From the NCBI GenBank assembly GCA_020636025.1, contig JACJYQ010000002.1:434001-498000 (forward strand): a stretch of DNA of 64,000 nucleotides, read 5' to 3'. The translations under genes were made by a program, and so were the position numbers. Numbering within the stretch: the stretch's first letter is position 1; each line of letters opens with the position of its first letter. Source of the stretch: Lewinellaceae bacterium. GTDB lineage: Bacteria > Bacteroidota > Bacteroidia > Chitinophagales > Saprospiraceae. Shown in pieces: positions 43,510 to 52,300 of this stretch. The notes below the pieces were generated by a model. The model ran no database searches and had not been told where the DNA came from. It worked only from the letters and a program-made list of their open reading frames with translations.

Positions 43510-45654
43510 ATGTCTATGTCTGACATCCACACATTCCGGGACCTTCACCAGACAAAACCGATCCACGTTGATGTACTGAACATCTCCAATCCGGATGCTT
43601 TGCCCGCACCCCTGGTGGTGACCCGAAAACAGGCCGATGACCTTCAGGAAAACAAGCTGTTGTTGCGATTGACTAATGTGGGCAGCGAACGGCTCATCCT
43701 CGGAGGCCCACCAGATAAAAGGGGACAGAACAGCGGCATTTACGTTGATCTTTCGGACCTTATGGATGAACCGCACCTGAACAGAATATCCGTATTTATT
43801 GACGGGTGCCCGGTGCAGGCAAGTCCGATAATGCCCTTATGGGACCTTCTGAACCCGGATGGGAGCAAGTTGCCAGACAACCCTTTTGTGGCGCCAGGAC
43901 CAAACCCCGACCATTTAAGCAAGGAGTATTTTATATTATACATCTGGCCGGAGAATGAGCTTTTTTTAGGAATTGGCGCAACCATTACCATCCAGCTTGA
44001 AAATGTAGTTTCGGAGTTTTATCCGGCATTGCGCTATCTGGATGTCTCCTGGGAGTTACGAAGGGATACCCTCGAAAGCGAAGAAATACTGCCAACGGTG
44101 CAAGGGTTTTGTCAGCTAACCATGGAGCTAAGGCGCCCGCCCGGTTTTGTGGAACCGCCACTTCCCTTGCAGGTAGCCTGGCTTAATGGTCAAAATACCA
44201 TTTACTCTTCAGTAAAAACGAACGAAAAGGATCTGGGCACCCAGGCTGTTAAAAACGAACTTTCCTTTTGTATCAGCAATACGGGCCTGAAGCCCTTTGT
44301 ACTGGATTGCAGCAAGCATTCCAGGGGTGTTCCATATTTTGAACTTGAAATGGTTAGTGTTCCGGATGGGGAAAAAGGTAATATGACAAGTGCCATTGCC
44401 AATGCAAAGGAATTGGTAAACGCAGAACTTGCAGTTACTGAAGAATCTAAAGCCACAGATGTAAAGTGGAAGGTGAACAAATTTATCCAGGGCCCAACAG
44501 TTAAATGGGAGATCCGACCCGACCTTGAGTTGAAGAAAGAAGGCCTGAAAAGTGATAAAAAGGTAATTCTGGGTACCAAAATGGAGGCCACCGTTACATT
44601 TACAATATCCAACCTGATAACCAAGCTCCAACCGGGTGTAGGGCTCGTTTATTTTCGGTTTTACAACATGCCCGAACACGATGACGGGCAACTGGTGTTG
44701 TTTTTAGAAAAGCGCAACATGGACGAAGCTGTTCATCTGGTGCCACAGTTACAAAATGGAGGAAACAGCCTTGCTTCCCCTTTCTACTGGTCCGTTGAGG
44801 AAAAGGATAAGGGCTTCCTTACACAGGTACATATTGGCGAAGAAAAGTATAAACAGGGTTTAAAAATGAAGGTACATGGTGATTTGGAAGTAGAAGGGGA
44901 TTTAACCGCTGATGAAATCATATCAAAAAATGGAATTTTGGGTATAAATAGCAACATGAAAATAAATGGCGCAACAGAAATAGACGGGATAACAAAAATA
45001 AATGACGCAACAGAATTTAATGGACTGACCTTAATTAAACCCAAGATCCATGAATCAGAAAGGAAAAAGGAAGGTGTTTACGAATTCAATGCTAAATTAA
45101 AGTTGATGGGTATAGGAGTATACCCAACTTTTGATTCTGAACATCATGCTAGTATTGAGGCGTCTCCTGAAGGTCATAATGGCACTAAAATAATATTTTC
45201 TAGTTCCGAAGACAATGGGGTAACTGAAAAGCAGAAAATGGTAATCAAAAATAATGGGTATGTCGGAATAGGGGTAAATGAACCAACTGCAGCTTTACAT
45301 ATTGGGGGTGATGGACGCATTGTAGTTGCACCAGATCGAAAGGTGTATGAAAAACAAGTTAAAAATGCTGGGATCACGCTTTGTGCAAAGGATTCTGATG
45401 AGGGGAAAGATAATATTTACAGATATGCATACATAACAGCTAAGATGGATCCGAAAATAAAAGGGAAAGCTTGCATTTTAGAAATCAAAACCCATGGAAA
45501 ATCCTACCCAAACAACCCAAGCATCATTATAGATTCAAAAGGTAATATTGAATTAAATGGGAATGTTACCATTAACGGGGATGTTAAGATCAAGGAGGTA
45601 GTTAACAACAAAGAAAATTACGTTTCAATAAAGGAAAGGCTAAACATTAAGTAG
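43510..45654 (+). CDS. tail-fibre-like protein ending the DUF6603 cluster
   Basis: A 714-aa protein without signal peptide. Residues 1-215 and 215-450 look like two beta-rich domains (for example NKLLLRLTNVGSERLILGG and later NELSFCISNTGLKPFVLDC, a repeated pattern). From about 453 to 500 short repeats of the VHGDLEVEGDLTADEI and INGATEIDGITKINDATEF kind suggest a triple beta-helix. Then NNGYVGIGVNEPTAALHIGG (near 580-600) is the typical VGIG...P...LH(I/V) motif of phage tail fibres and similar surface fibres. It ends with GNVTINGDVKIKEV and ERLNIK. The last 800 bp are clearly more A/T-rich than the front, suggesting that the fibre tip was acquired separately. No chaperone domain is visible. 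Confidence 0.72.
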   Translation: MSMSDIHTFRDLHQTKPIHVDVLNISNPDALPAPLVVTRKQADDLQENKLLLRLTNVGSERLILGGPPDKRGQNSGIYVDLSDLMDEPHLNRISVFIDGCPVQASPIMPLWDLLNPDGSKLPDNPFVAPGPNPDHLSKEYFILYIWPENELFLGIGATITIQLENVVSEFYPALRYLDVSWELRRDTLESEEILPTVQGFCQLTMELRRPPGFVEPPLPLQVAWLNGQNTIYSSVKTNEKDLGTQAVKNELSFCISNTGLKPFVLDCSKHSRGVPYFELEMVSVPDGEKGNMTSAIANAKELVNAELAVTEESKATDVKWKVNKFIQGPTVKWEIRPDLELKKEGLKSDKKVILGTKMEATVTFTISNLITKLQPGVGLVYFRFYNMPEHDDGQLVLFLEKRNMDEAVHLVPQLQNGGNSLASPFYWSVEEKDKGFLTQVHIGEEKYKQGLKMKVHGDLEVEGDLTADEIISKNGILGINSNMKINGATEIDGITKINDATEFNGLTLIKPKIHESERKKEGVYEFNAKLKLMGIGVYPTFDSEHHASIEASPEGHNGTKIIFSSSEDNGVTEKQKMVIKNNGYVGIGVNEPTAALHIGGDGRIVVAPDRKVYEKQVKNAGITLCAKDSDEGKDNIYRYAYITAKMDPKIKGKACILEIKTHGKSYPNNPSIIIDSKGNIELNGNVTINGDVKIKEVVNNKENYVSIKERLNIK

Positions 45655-45736
45655 GCAGAAAATATAAATTGAAAAAGTAATGAGAATTCAATAGTAATAA
45701 ATCGTAGTTTTTTTTCCATAACACCCTGAACTGAGA

Positions 45737-45789
45737 TCAAACCTTCTTCGCCGTCAACACAAGCCCCGGCTCCGTAACCGTCAGTGAAA
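45737..45789 (-). pseudogene. relic of the 3' end of an ankyrin-protein-like gene
   Basis: On the minus strand this reads LTVTEPGLVLTAKKV followed by a stop, nearly the same as the C-terminus (LTVTEPGLVLTAVKV) of the intact gene at 57877-58731. At DNA level 45749-45785 is identical to 57889-57925 over 37 bp. Nothing of the rest of such a gene is present; the match ends where the FAD monooxygenase stop begins (45790). It is thus a remnant left by a deletion or replacement, or a small duplicated piece. The rest of the 135-bp gap after the fibre gene shows nothing clear. Confidence 0.75.
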
Positions 45790-46947
45790 TTATCCGGTCG
45801 TTTTAAAATCTACCTGATTCAGTTTGGCCAGTTGTTTGGCATTTAAAGAAGGCGGCGTCAATCGGAATATGGCATTTCGCACCGAAATTAAGAAAGGGTT
45901 TTCCAATTGTGCCATGCGACCAATGTTCCATGAGGTATTTGTAATCCAGGCGGTTCGCTTCAGCCTTTTTTTCTCGAAATCAGCGAAAGCTGTTTCAATG
46001 GTTGTGGCATCAGCCAGACATTGTCCCAGGGTTACGGCGTCCTCTATTGCCTGACAGGCTCCCTGACCCATATTTGGAGTGGTAGCATGTGCCGCATCGC
46101 CAATCAGCAGCACGCATTTAAAGGCAAACCGCTCAATTGGTTTCAGGTCGATGATGTCATTCCATATCAGGTGTTCCTGCCTGGTTTGGGCAATGATCTG
46201 TGGAATGGGTTGGTGGTAATTCCTGAAAAATTTATGGAGATCGGAAATTTCGTACTGTGCTGCTTCGGCATCCTGTCTGGGACGGTTGAGGCAAGCGAAC
46301 CAGTAAATCTTGTTGTTTGCCAGCGGAACAATGCCGAAGCGTCCGTTTTTCCCCCAGGTTTCGGAGCTTTCTTCCAATTGGAGTTCGTTATTATCAATCA
46401 CTGCCCGCCAGCAGGTATATCCGGCGTAGCGGGTGATGGCATCCGGTAACAATTCCTTTCGAATAAAAGAGTGAATGCCGTCTGCCACGATCAGGAAATC
46501 GGTGTTTACCTGTGTCCCATCCTCAAAGGTCAGACAGAGTGGATCCTTGTCCAGGGAAGCATGTTTCAGCCGTTTGCCAAGCACCAGTTGCCCGGATTTT
46601 AAGTGATGTAGCAGACATTCATGCAGGTCGGCCCTGTGAATGCTAAAATTGCGATCATTAGATCCCTTGCTCAGCGCAGCATGATCTGTTTTCATGATTT
46701 TCCTGCCGCTCTGGTCATAAATGGTGAAGGATGGCAGCTGCCGGCCACGCCTGCTGATTTCTGTCTTGATACCAAGTTGTTCGAAAGCCATCATGGCATT
46801 TGCCCCCAGGCCAAGACCGGCCCCAACAGGCCTTAATTCCGCACTTGCCTCATATACGGTTGCTGAAAAGCCCGTCCGGTTCAGGGCAATGGCTGTCGCC
46901 AGTCCGGCGATGCCACCTCCCAGGATACTTATAGATTTTTGTTTCAT
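45790..46947 (-). CDS. FAD-dependent monooxygenase (aromatic hydroxylase family)
   Basis: A 385-aa flavoprotein of the PHBH/UbiH class. The dinucleotide motif is SILGGGIAGLATAIAL (10-15 core), with ADGIHS (155-160) as the DG motif and GDAAHATTPNMGQGACQAIEDA (283 onward) as the GD motif. GAGLGLGANAMMAFEQLG follows the first strand. These enzymes add one oxygen atom to aromatic or related substrates using NAD(P)H and O2. The pattern is near that of urate hydroxylase HpxO and salicylate-hydroxylase-like proteins, but the substrate cannot be fixed. The Crp/Fnr gene lies 54 bp upstream on the same strand and probably regulates it. Confidence 0.92.
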   Translation of the reverse strand: MKQKSISILGGGIAGLATAIALNRTGFSATVYEASAELRPVGAGLGLGANAMMAFEQLGIKTEISRRGRQLPSFTIYDQSGRKIMKTDHAALSKGSNDRNFSIHRADLHECLLHHLKSGQLVLGKRLKHASLDKDPLCLTFEDGTQVNTDFLIVADGIHSFIRKELLPDAITRYAGYTCWRAVIDNNELQLEESSETWGKNGRFGIVPLANNKIYWFACLNRPRQDAEAAQYEISDLHKFFRNYHQPIPQIIAQTRQEHLIWNDIIDLKPIERFAFKCVLLIGDAAHATTPNMGQGACQAIEDAVTLGQCLADATTIETAFADFEKKRLKRTAWITNTSWNIGRMAQLENPFLISVRNAIFRLTPPSLNAKQLAKLNQVDFKTTG

Positions 46948-46954
46948 AGTGGGG

Positions 46955-46962
46955 CAAAGGTA
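46955..46962 (-). promoter_or_regulatory. TACCTTTG, possible -7 box of the monooxygenase gene
   Basis: Matches TAnnTTTG and lies 8 bp before the start codon at 46947, so a transcript from it would have an extremely short leader. No TTTG at the usual distance upstream, so this may be fortuitous. Confidence 0.2.
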
Positions 46963-47001
46963 TGGGTGGCAAATCGGGCGGCATTTTACATATGTTAAAA
47001 A

Positions 47002-47574
47002 TTATTGAGTTCCTGCGCGAATTCTGCTGATGCTAACCTGGGATGTGCCAATATAAGAGGCTATGTATTGCAATGGGCAACGATTCATGATGCCTGGGTA
47101 TTTTCTGGCGACCAGGTCGTATTTCTCTCTTACAGAATAAAATCGCAAACTTTCAATGCGTTCCTGTTCTTCCAACAAGGCAAATGCTGTGAGCCTTCTG
47201 GTGGCACGTTCAAGGTCATGGTGTTGTAAACAGCATGCTTCAAAGGCTTCCGAGCTGAATTGATAAATTTCAGATGTTTCGATCAGATGAATTCCTTTAT
47301 TACTTGGAAGACCGTTGATCAGGCTTGGCACGGCGCCGATAAATTGCCCATCAACAGCAAAGTAGTCGGTCACTTCTTTCCCGTCATGGTAATAATAGGC
47401 GCGTGCCAAACCCTTTTTAATAAAGTACATGGACCTGGCTCGCTGACCTATTTCAAGCAACACTGCGTTCTTAGGCAGAATGTCGAACGAGATGATGTTG
47501 AGAAAATCCTGAATACATTTTTCGGAGAGCGGGTTGAGTTTGGCTATAAGTTCAATGACGGGGTTGTTTCGCAT
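47002..47574 (-). CDS. Crp/Fnr-family transcription regulator
   Basis: A 190-aa protein. Residues about 20-120 form the cyclic-nucleotide-binding-like beta-roll (LLEIGQRARSMYFIKKGLARAYYYHDGKEVT, then YFAVDGQFIGAV). A dimerisation helix follows (about 115-140), and a C-terminal helix-turn-helix with LQYIASYIGTSQVSISRIR (about 167-185). Bacteroidota have many such proteins without the residues needed to bind cAMP; here the effector is unknown. Because it lies just upstream of the FAD monooxygenase on the same strand, it probably responds to a compound that enzyme handles. Length is slightly short at the C-terminus but the recognition helix is complete. Confidence 0.9.
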   Translation of the reverse strand: MRNNPVIELIAKLNPLSEKCIQDFLNIISFDILPKNAVLLEIGQRARSMYFIKKGLARAYYYHDGKEVTDYFAVDGQFIGAVPSLINGLPSNKGIHLIETSEIYQFSSEAFEACCLQHHDLERATRRLTAFALLEEQERIESLRFYSVREKYDLVARKYPGIMNRCPLQYIASYIGTSQVSISRIRAGTQ

Positions 47575-47628
47575 AAGGAGGAGTCTCGTATTTGTTAGCC
47601 AACCATCATGGGTGGGATTTGACTACAA

Positions 47629-47636
47629 CAAAGATA
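47629..47636 (-). promoter_or_regulatory. TATCTTTG, possible -7 box of the Crp/Fnr gene
   Basis: A TAnnTTTG match 55 bp upstream of the start codon at 47574. The expected -33 TTTG is not seen at 19-21 nt, so this rests on the -7 box only. The rest of the 260-bp divergent gap (47575-47834) shows no other element. Confidence 0.3.
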
Positions 47637-47834
47637 ACTGAATAATGCTGTTCATTCCGAGCCGTTAAATGCCCGTTTTCCACCTGTTTTTACCGTAGAA
47701 TAAGCAACCCTGCCTTTGACTCAAGCGATTTGGCAGCGGCCTGCTGTTGCCCTCACCTTTGCATCATCAAACGGAACAAAAAAACAACCCGTTTTATTCA
47801 AACTTTTTTCACTCAACAAAACAGTATCAACAAA

Positions 47835-48422
47835 ATGAAACAAATTATCCTGCTGCCGCTTCTGGTAATTACCATCTGCTTCCAAAGCATGCATGCACAA
47901 AGCCTCAACTTCGGTGTAAAAGCCGGTGGCCAGCTAATCCACATGACCCACATCAACGACAGCAAAGATGCCATCCTGTACCATGGCGGTGCTTTTCTGG
48001 AAATTCCTGTGGCAGATCGCCTGAGCATCCAGGCCGAACTGCTTTGTTCCGCCCAAGGTGTGAACGATTCAGAATCGGATGATTTTAAGCAGCGCAATTT
48101 TTACCTGCAACTTCCGGTTATGGCTAAATTCCAGGTTTGGAAAGGTCTTAGCGTACATGCCGGTGCACAGGCCGGCTGGCTGATGAGCGCCCACCTGAAA
48201 GTAGACGATGGTGAATCCAAAGACTCCTATGAAAACAAAGACGATTTCAAAGAATTCGATTACGGAGTTTTGGCCGGCGCCGAGTACCTCATCACTAAAA
48301 ACCTTGGTATCGGGGCTCGTGTAAACTGGGGGCTGAGCGAAGTGTTCGAAGCCAGTGATAAGCCGCGTCAACACACATTTCAGGCCTATGTTTCCTACCG
48401 CTTTAAAGGAGCGAAATTTTAA
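47835..48422 (+). CDS. outer-membrane beta-barrel (porin-like) protein
   Basis: A 195-aa protein starting at ATG 47835, which opens a signal peptide (1-21, ending MHAQS); the longer frame is not convincing. The mature part alternates strands typical of an eight-stranded barrel: SLNFGVKAGGQLIHM, AFLEIPVADRLSIQAELL, FYLQLPVMAKFQV, LSVHAGAQAGWLM, YGVLAGAEYLITKNLGI and the terminal FQAYVSYRFKGAKF with the aromatic end. It fits the outer-membrane-protein beta-barrel (PF13568-like) group widespread in Bacteroidota. Role unknown. It has its own terminator before the LytTR gene. Confidence 0.88.
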   Translation: MKQIILLPLLVITICFQSMHAQSLNFGVKAGGQLIHMTHINDSKDAILYHGGAFLEIPVADRLSIQAELLCSAQGVNDSESDDFKQRNFYLQLPVMAKFQVWKGLSVHAGAQAGWLMSAHLKVDDGESKDSYENKDDFKEFDYGVLAGAEYLITKNLGIGARVNWGLSEVFEASDKPRQHTFQAYVSYRFKGAKF

Positions 48423-48454
48423 TCAGGTACAAATTTTTAAACCTCATCCCAACC

Positions 48455-48489
48455 CAGGTTGTATGGCTCTGACCATGCAACCTGTTTTT
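48455..48489 (+). terminator. intrinsic terminator of the barrel gene
   Basis: Hairpin arms CAGGTTGTATGG (48455-48466) and CCATGCAACCTG (to 48484) pair with one G-U, the loop is CTCTGA, and TTTTT follows. It stands 33 bp after the stop codon, separating this gene from the two-component genes. Confidence 0.85.
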
Positions 48490-48581
48490 GTATTAAACAA
48501 AACAGTGAGCGGGTTTGCCTGATTCATCATATTTTTCTATTTTTCGGCGCCTGACGACCCAAAACAGCCCAGGCTGTTCCT

Positions 48582-49337
48582 ATGCTAAAAGCACTGTTGG
48601 TAGATGATGAAGAAAAGGCCCGCGAAATCCTTCAATTTCATCTTCAGAATTTTATTCCCGAAATAACAGCTGTTGAAATGGCCTCCAGTGTTCCGGAAGC
48701 GCTGCAGGCTATCAAGTCGTTTAAACCGGATCTCTTGTTCCTGGATATTGTGATGCCTCAGCAAGACGGATTCGACTTGCTGGATGCGCTTGATGAGTGG
48801 GATTTCGATATAATCTTTACAACAGCTCACGATCAGTTTGCCATCAAAGCCATCCGCTTCAGTGCACTCGACTATTTATTAAAACCAATTGATCCCGATG
48901 AGCTGAAAGCGGCTGTCGACAGACATCTCCTGAACCGCAAGGAAGAAAGTAAAAAGCAGGAGTTGTATCGCAATTTTGTTGACAACCTGCGGGCGCCGCT
49001 TGAAACCGAATTCAAACTGGCCATTCCGACAGCAGATGGAACTTACTTTTTTAAAACGCCCGATATAATACGTTGTCAGGCCGATAGCAACTATACCGTC
49101 TTTCATTTATCGGGAAAGCGAAAATTTGTCTCCTCGAAAACCCTTGGAGAATATGAAGCCATTCTTCAGACCCAGGGCTTTTTGAGAGTACATAAATCCC
49201 ATCTGGTCAACCTTTCATTTATCGACAATTTCCTTGGAAAAGATTATATCAGACTTTTGGACAACACGGAAATAGAGGTTGCCCGGCGCAGGAAAGACGA
49301 TGTGAGGGCGGCACTTCAGGGCAGAAACGTTAATTGA
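48582..49337 (+). CDS. LytTR-family response regulator
   Basis: A 251-aa regulator: receiver domain (about 1-125) with the acidic pocket DDE at 8-10, phosphoacceptor Asp55 in LLFLDIVMPQQDG and the conserved Lys in LLKPIDPDEL near 105; then a LytTR DNA-binding domain (about 140-245) with IIRCQADSNYTVFHL and KSHLVNLSFID. It belongs to the LytR/AlgR group, which binds pairs of direct repeats. It is followed one base later by its partner sensor, so the pair is surely co-transcribed. The likely targets are the neighbouring barrel or TonB-receptor genes, but no obvious LytTR direct repeat was found there. Confidence 0.94.
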   Translation: MLKALLVDDEEKAREILQFHLQNFIPEITAVEMASSVPEALQAIKSFKPDLLFLDIVMPQQDGFDLLDALDEWDFDIIFTTAHDQFAIKAIRFSALDYLLKPIDPDELKAAVDRHLLNRKEESKKQELYRNFVDNLRAPLETEFKLAIPTADGTYFFKTPDIIRCQADSNYTVFHLSGKRKFVSSKTLGEYEAILQTQGFLRVHKSHLVNLSFIDNFLGKDYIRLLDNTEIEVARRRKDDVRAALQGRNVN

Positions 49338-49338
49338 A

Positions 49339-52300
49339 ATGGGCATCCGTTTCCTGATAACATCCTCACTGATTTGTGTGCTCCTTTCATTTTCAAGGGC
49401 GCAGGAATTTCCTTTTCAGAAGTTTATAATTAAAGAGGTTGGAGACATACCCGTTAATGGTATTTCCAGTATCGCGGAAGACGACAGAGGGTTTCTTTGG
49501 CTGGGAGGAGTGTCGGGATTATACAAATACGATGGCAGCACCCTGAATATTTACGCCAATCACCCGAATGACAGCACATCCATCATTCCAGGGCCATATC
49601 CGGAAATTGTTAAAAGCAAATATTGTGAAGCCTTGTGGATTGCCAGCAATACCAGCGGTCTTTGTTTCTTTGATTTGCTTACGGAAAAAGCAAAAAATTT
49701 TACTGCAGATATTTCAAATCCCTATGCCCTTTTGGACAATGAGATCGGAGGCATTTACGAAGATAACTACGGAGGACTGTGGGTAGGTACCAATAAACTT
49801 GCTCTGCATTATCTGGCGCCGGGAAGGAACTCAAACAAATTCAAGCGTTTTCAACCAACACTGACCTCCGGCATGGCGAAAGACGGGAAAGCGGCCGGTC
49901 TGATGGGTGAAATAATAGGAGATGCCAGGGACCCGGATATTCTGTGGATTGGCAGCCGTTTCGGCGTGTACCGCTTTGATAAAAAACTTGAAACATTTAA
50001 GCTCTTCTCATTTGAACAGGAAGTGGTCTATTGGTACCAGCCGGTAAACCTCCAACTATTTGCAGACCCCTCCGGCGCCATTTGGTGTGGGAGTTCCTCC
50101 ACCGGCCTTTGTCGCCTGGATCCGGCAACAGGAAATTGGAGCGTATTTAAAATCGAGGGTCCCGATGCATCGAAGTTGCTGGCTAATTCAATTCAGGAAA
50201 TATGCCCAATTGATCAGCAATATTTGCTGATACTGACCCGGAATGAAGATGCCTGGAAACTTGACTGGAAGAAACAAAGTGTTGAGTATCTGCATATTGG
50301 AGAGAAGCAGCCAAACGGCGAACTTTATTATTACAACTGCGCGCAGAAAACAAAAGATGGTGATTTTTGGCTCTCCTATCAATTGGGACTGATTCATTTA
50401 ACGGCGCGTAATTACGACTGGCATTTCCATTCGATCCCGGAAATAAATCCCGAACTGACCAGAAATAACTGGCAGCGCTCCTATGCTTTGTCTCCCGATA
50501 AAAAATCGCTGTATATCGGAACTTTCAGAGGAAATGGCTTGCTTGTCTTCAATCTTGAAACCGGTCAGATCAAAAGTTTTCCGTACCGTATTGTTAACGA
50601 ACCGGAGATGACGGATGTGTATATGGACGCACTTTGTTTTGATGTCCGTAAGCGGTGCTGGATCGGTAGTGACACAGGTTTGTTATTTCTGGATTATGAG
50701 GAAGATCATGTCCGGCGGTTTTCAATAAATCAACCCGAATACCGGCCACTAGAAAAGGCGCATATTTCTGCCCTGGCTTCTCAGGGTAATATGTTATGGG
50801 TAGGGACCAAAGGCAAAGGCTTGTTTATGATTGATCTGGCCAAAAAATCTGTGAGGCGAATAGCCATTGGGTTACTGGATAGCAACAGTGTTATTAACAC
50901 CTTATTGATCGACAGGGGATCGAAGGTTTGGATCGGTCAGGACAATGGTTTAAGTGTAATGGAGCCTTCATCCGGAAACATCTGGAATTTCATGGGTGTT
51001 TTTGAGCCTCCGCATGACATTACAAATACGCATGTCACCAGTCTGGCACAGGATGAAGCAGGTCATTTATGGGCTTCAACGCTGGGCGGTGGGATGCTCC
51101 GGCTTCGAAATGCCGATCCTCATTCACCATGGTTTGATGCCTATTACAACAATGATGAGCCGGCCGGGAATCTGGTGTATGAGTTTGTGGTGTGCGATCA
51201 TGGCAAACTTTGGCTGGGCCTGCAGAGTGGAATGGCCATTCTGGACACAGCCACCCGGAAGTTTGTGAACTACGACCATCGCGATGACATGTTTGCGAAG
51301 ATCGGCGCCCTGATCAGGGTTCCGGATGGCAGGATTGTCAGTGGCGCACATCGTGGATTCCATTTTTTCCATCCTGATTCCATTCAAAACTCTTCGACAA
51401 AACCGGTGCCGTATCTGAAAAAGTTCAGGGTATTCGACAAGGATATTGATTTGCCGAGGCACATTGACCGAATGGATCAAATAAGCCTCAGGTATGATCA
51501 GAATCACTTTTCTTTTGAGCTGGGAGCGCTGAATTTTGGAATGTATTCGAGAACCGGATTCGCCTATTGGCTGGAAGGCTATGATGACGATTGGGTATTC
51601 AGTGGCTCCAGGAACTATTTGAGTTATACCAATTTGCCGGCGGGCCATTATACACTGCACGTCAAAGCAGCCAATAAACATGGTATATGGTCGGAGCAGG
51701 AAAAGACACTGGAAATCAATATTCAACCGCCGTATTGGGCAACCTGGTGGTTCAGGGTGCTGGGTTTCATCTTAATTTGTTCGTTGGGTTACGGTGTTTA
51801 TCTGGCCTGGCGCCAGCGTCAGCGGATACTACAGGCACAGAGCGCAGTGGAATACTTTGCCAATATGGAATATCAAAATACCAGTGTTCGCGACATTCTG
51901 TGGGATGTGAGCCATAAATGTATGTCGAAGCTACATCTGGAGGATTGTGTGATTTACTTATTGGATGAAACAGGGGAAATGCTGATCCAGGAAGCGGCAT
52001 ACGGAACAAAAGGGCCGGAGCTGTACAACATCAAGGATCCGCTCCACATACCACTTGGAAAGGGAATCGTTGGAGCTGCGGCCCTGAAGGGCGAACCCGT
52101 TCTGGTTCCGGATACCCGCAAGGATCTCCGTTATTTGTTGGACGACAAACCCAGATTATCCGAGCTCGCAGTACCTATTATGCACGAAGGGATGGTGATC
52201 GGAGTAATTGATTCAGAACATTCTTCACTTAATTTCTTTAAAGAATACCATGTTCAGGTCTTAAGGACCATTGCCTCACTTTGTGCCGATAAAATTGCAC

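Noticed and set aside
29868..45654. A complete extracellular contractile injection system or prophage
   Set aside because: Only a fibre-like protein fits. No sheath, tube, baseplate wedge, spike, AAA ATPase, capsid, terminase or integrase is encoded in or beside the cluster.
47730..47834. Extended N-terminus of the outer-membrane barrel protein
   Set aside because: The signal peptide begins at ATG 47835; the added 35 residues are not signal-like and would bury it.
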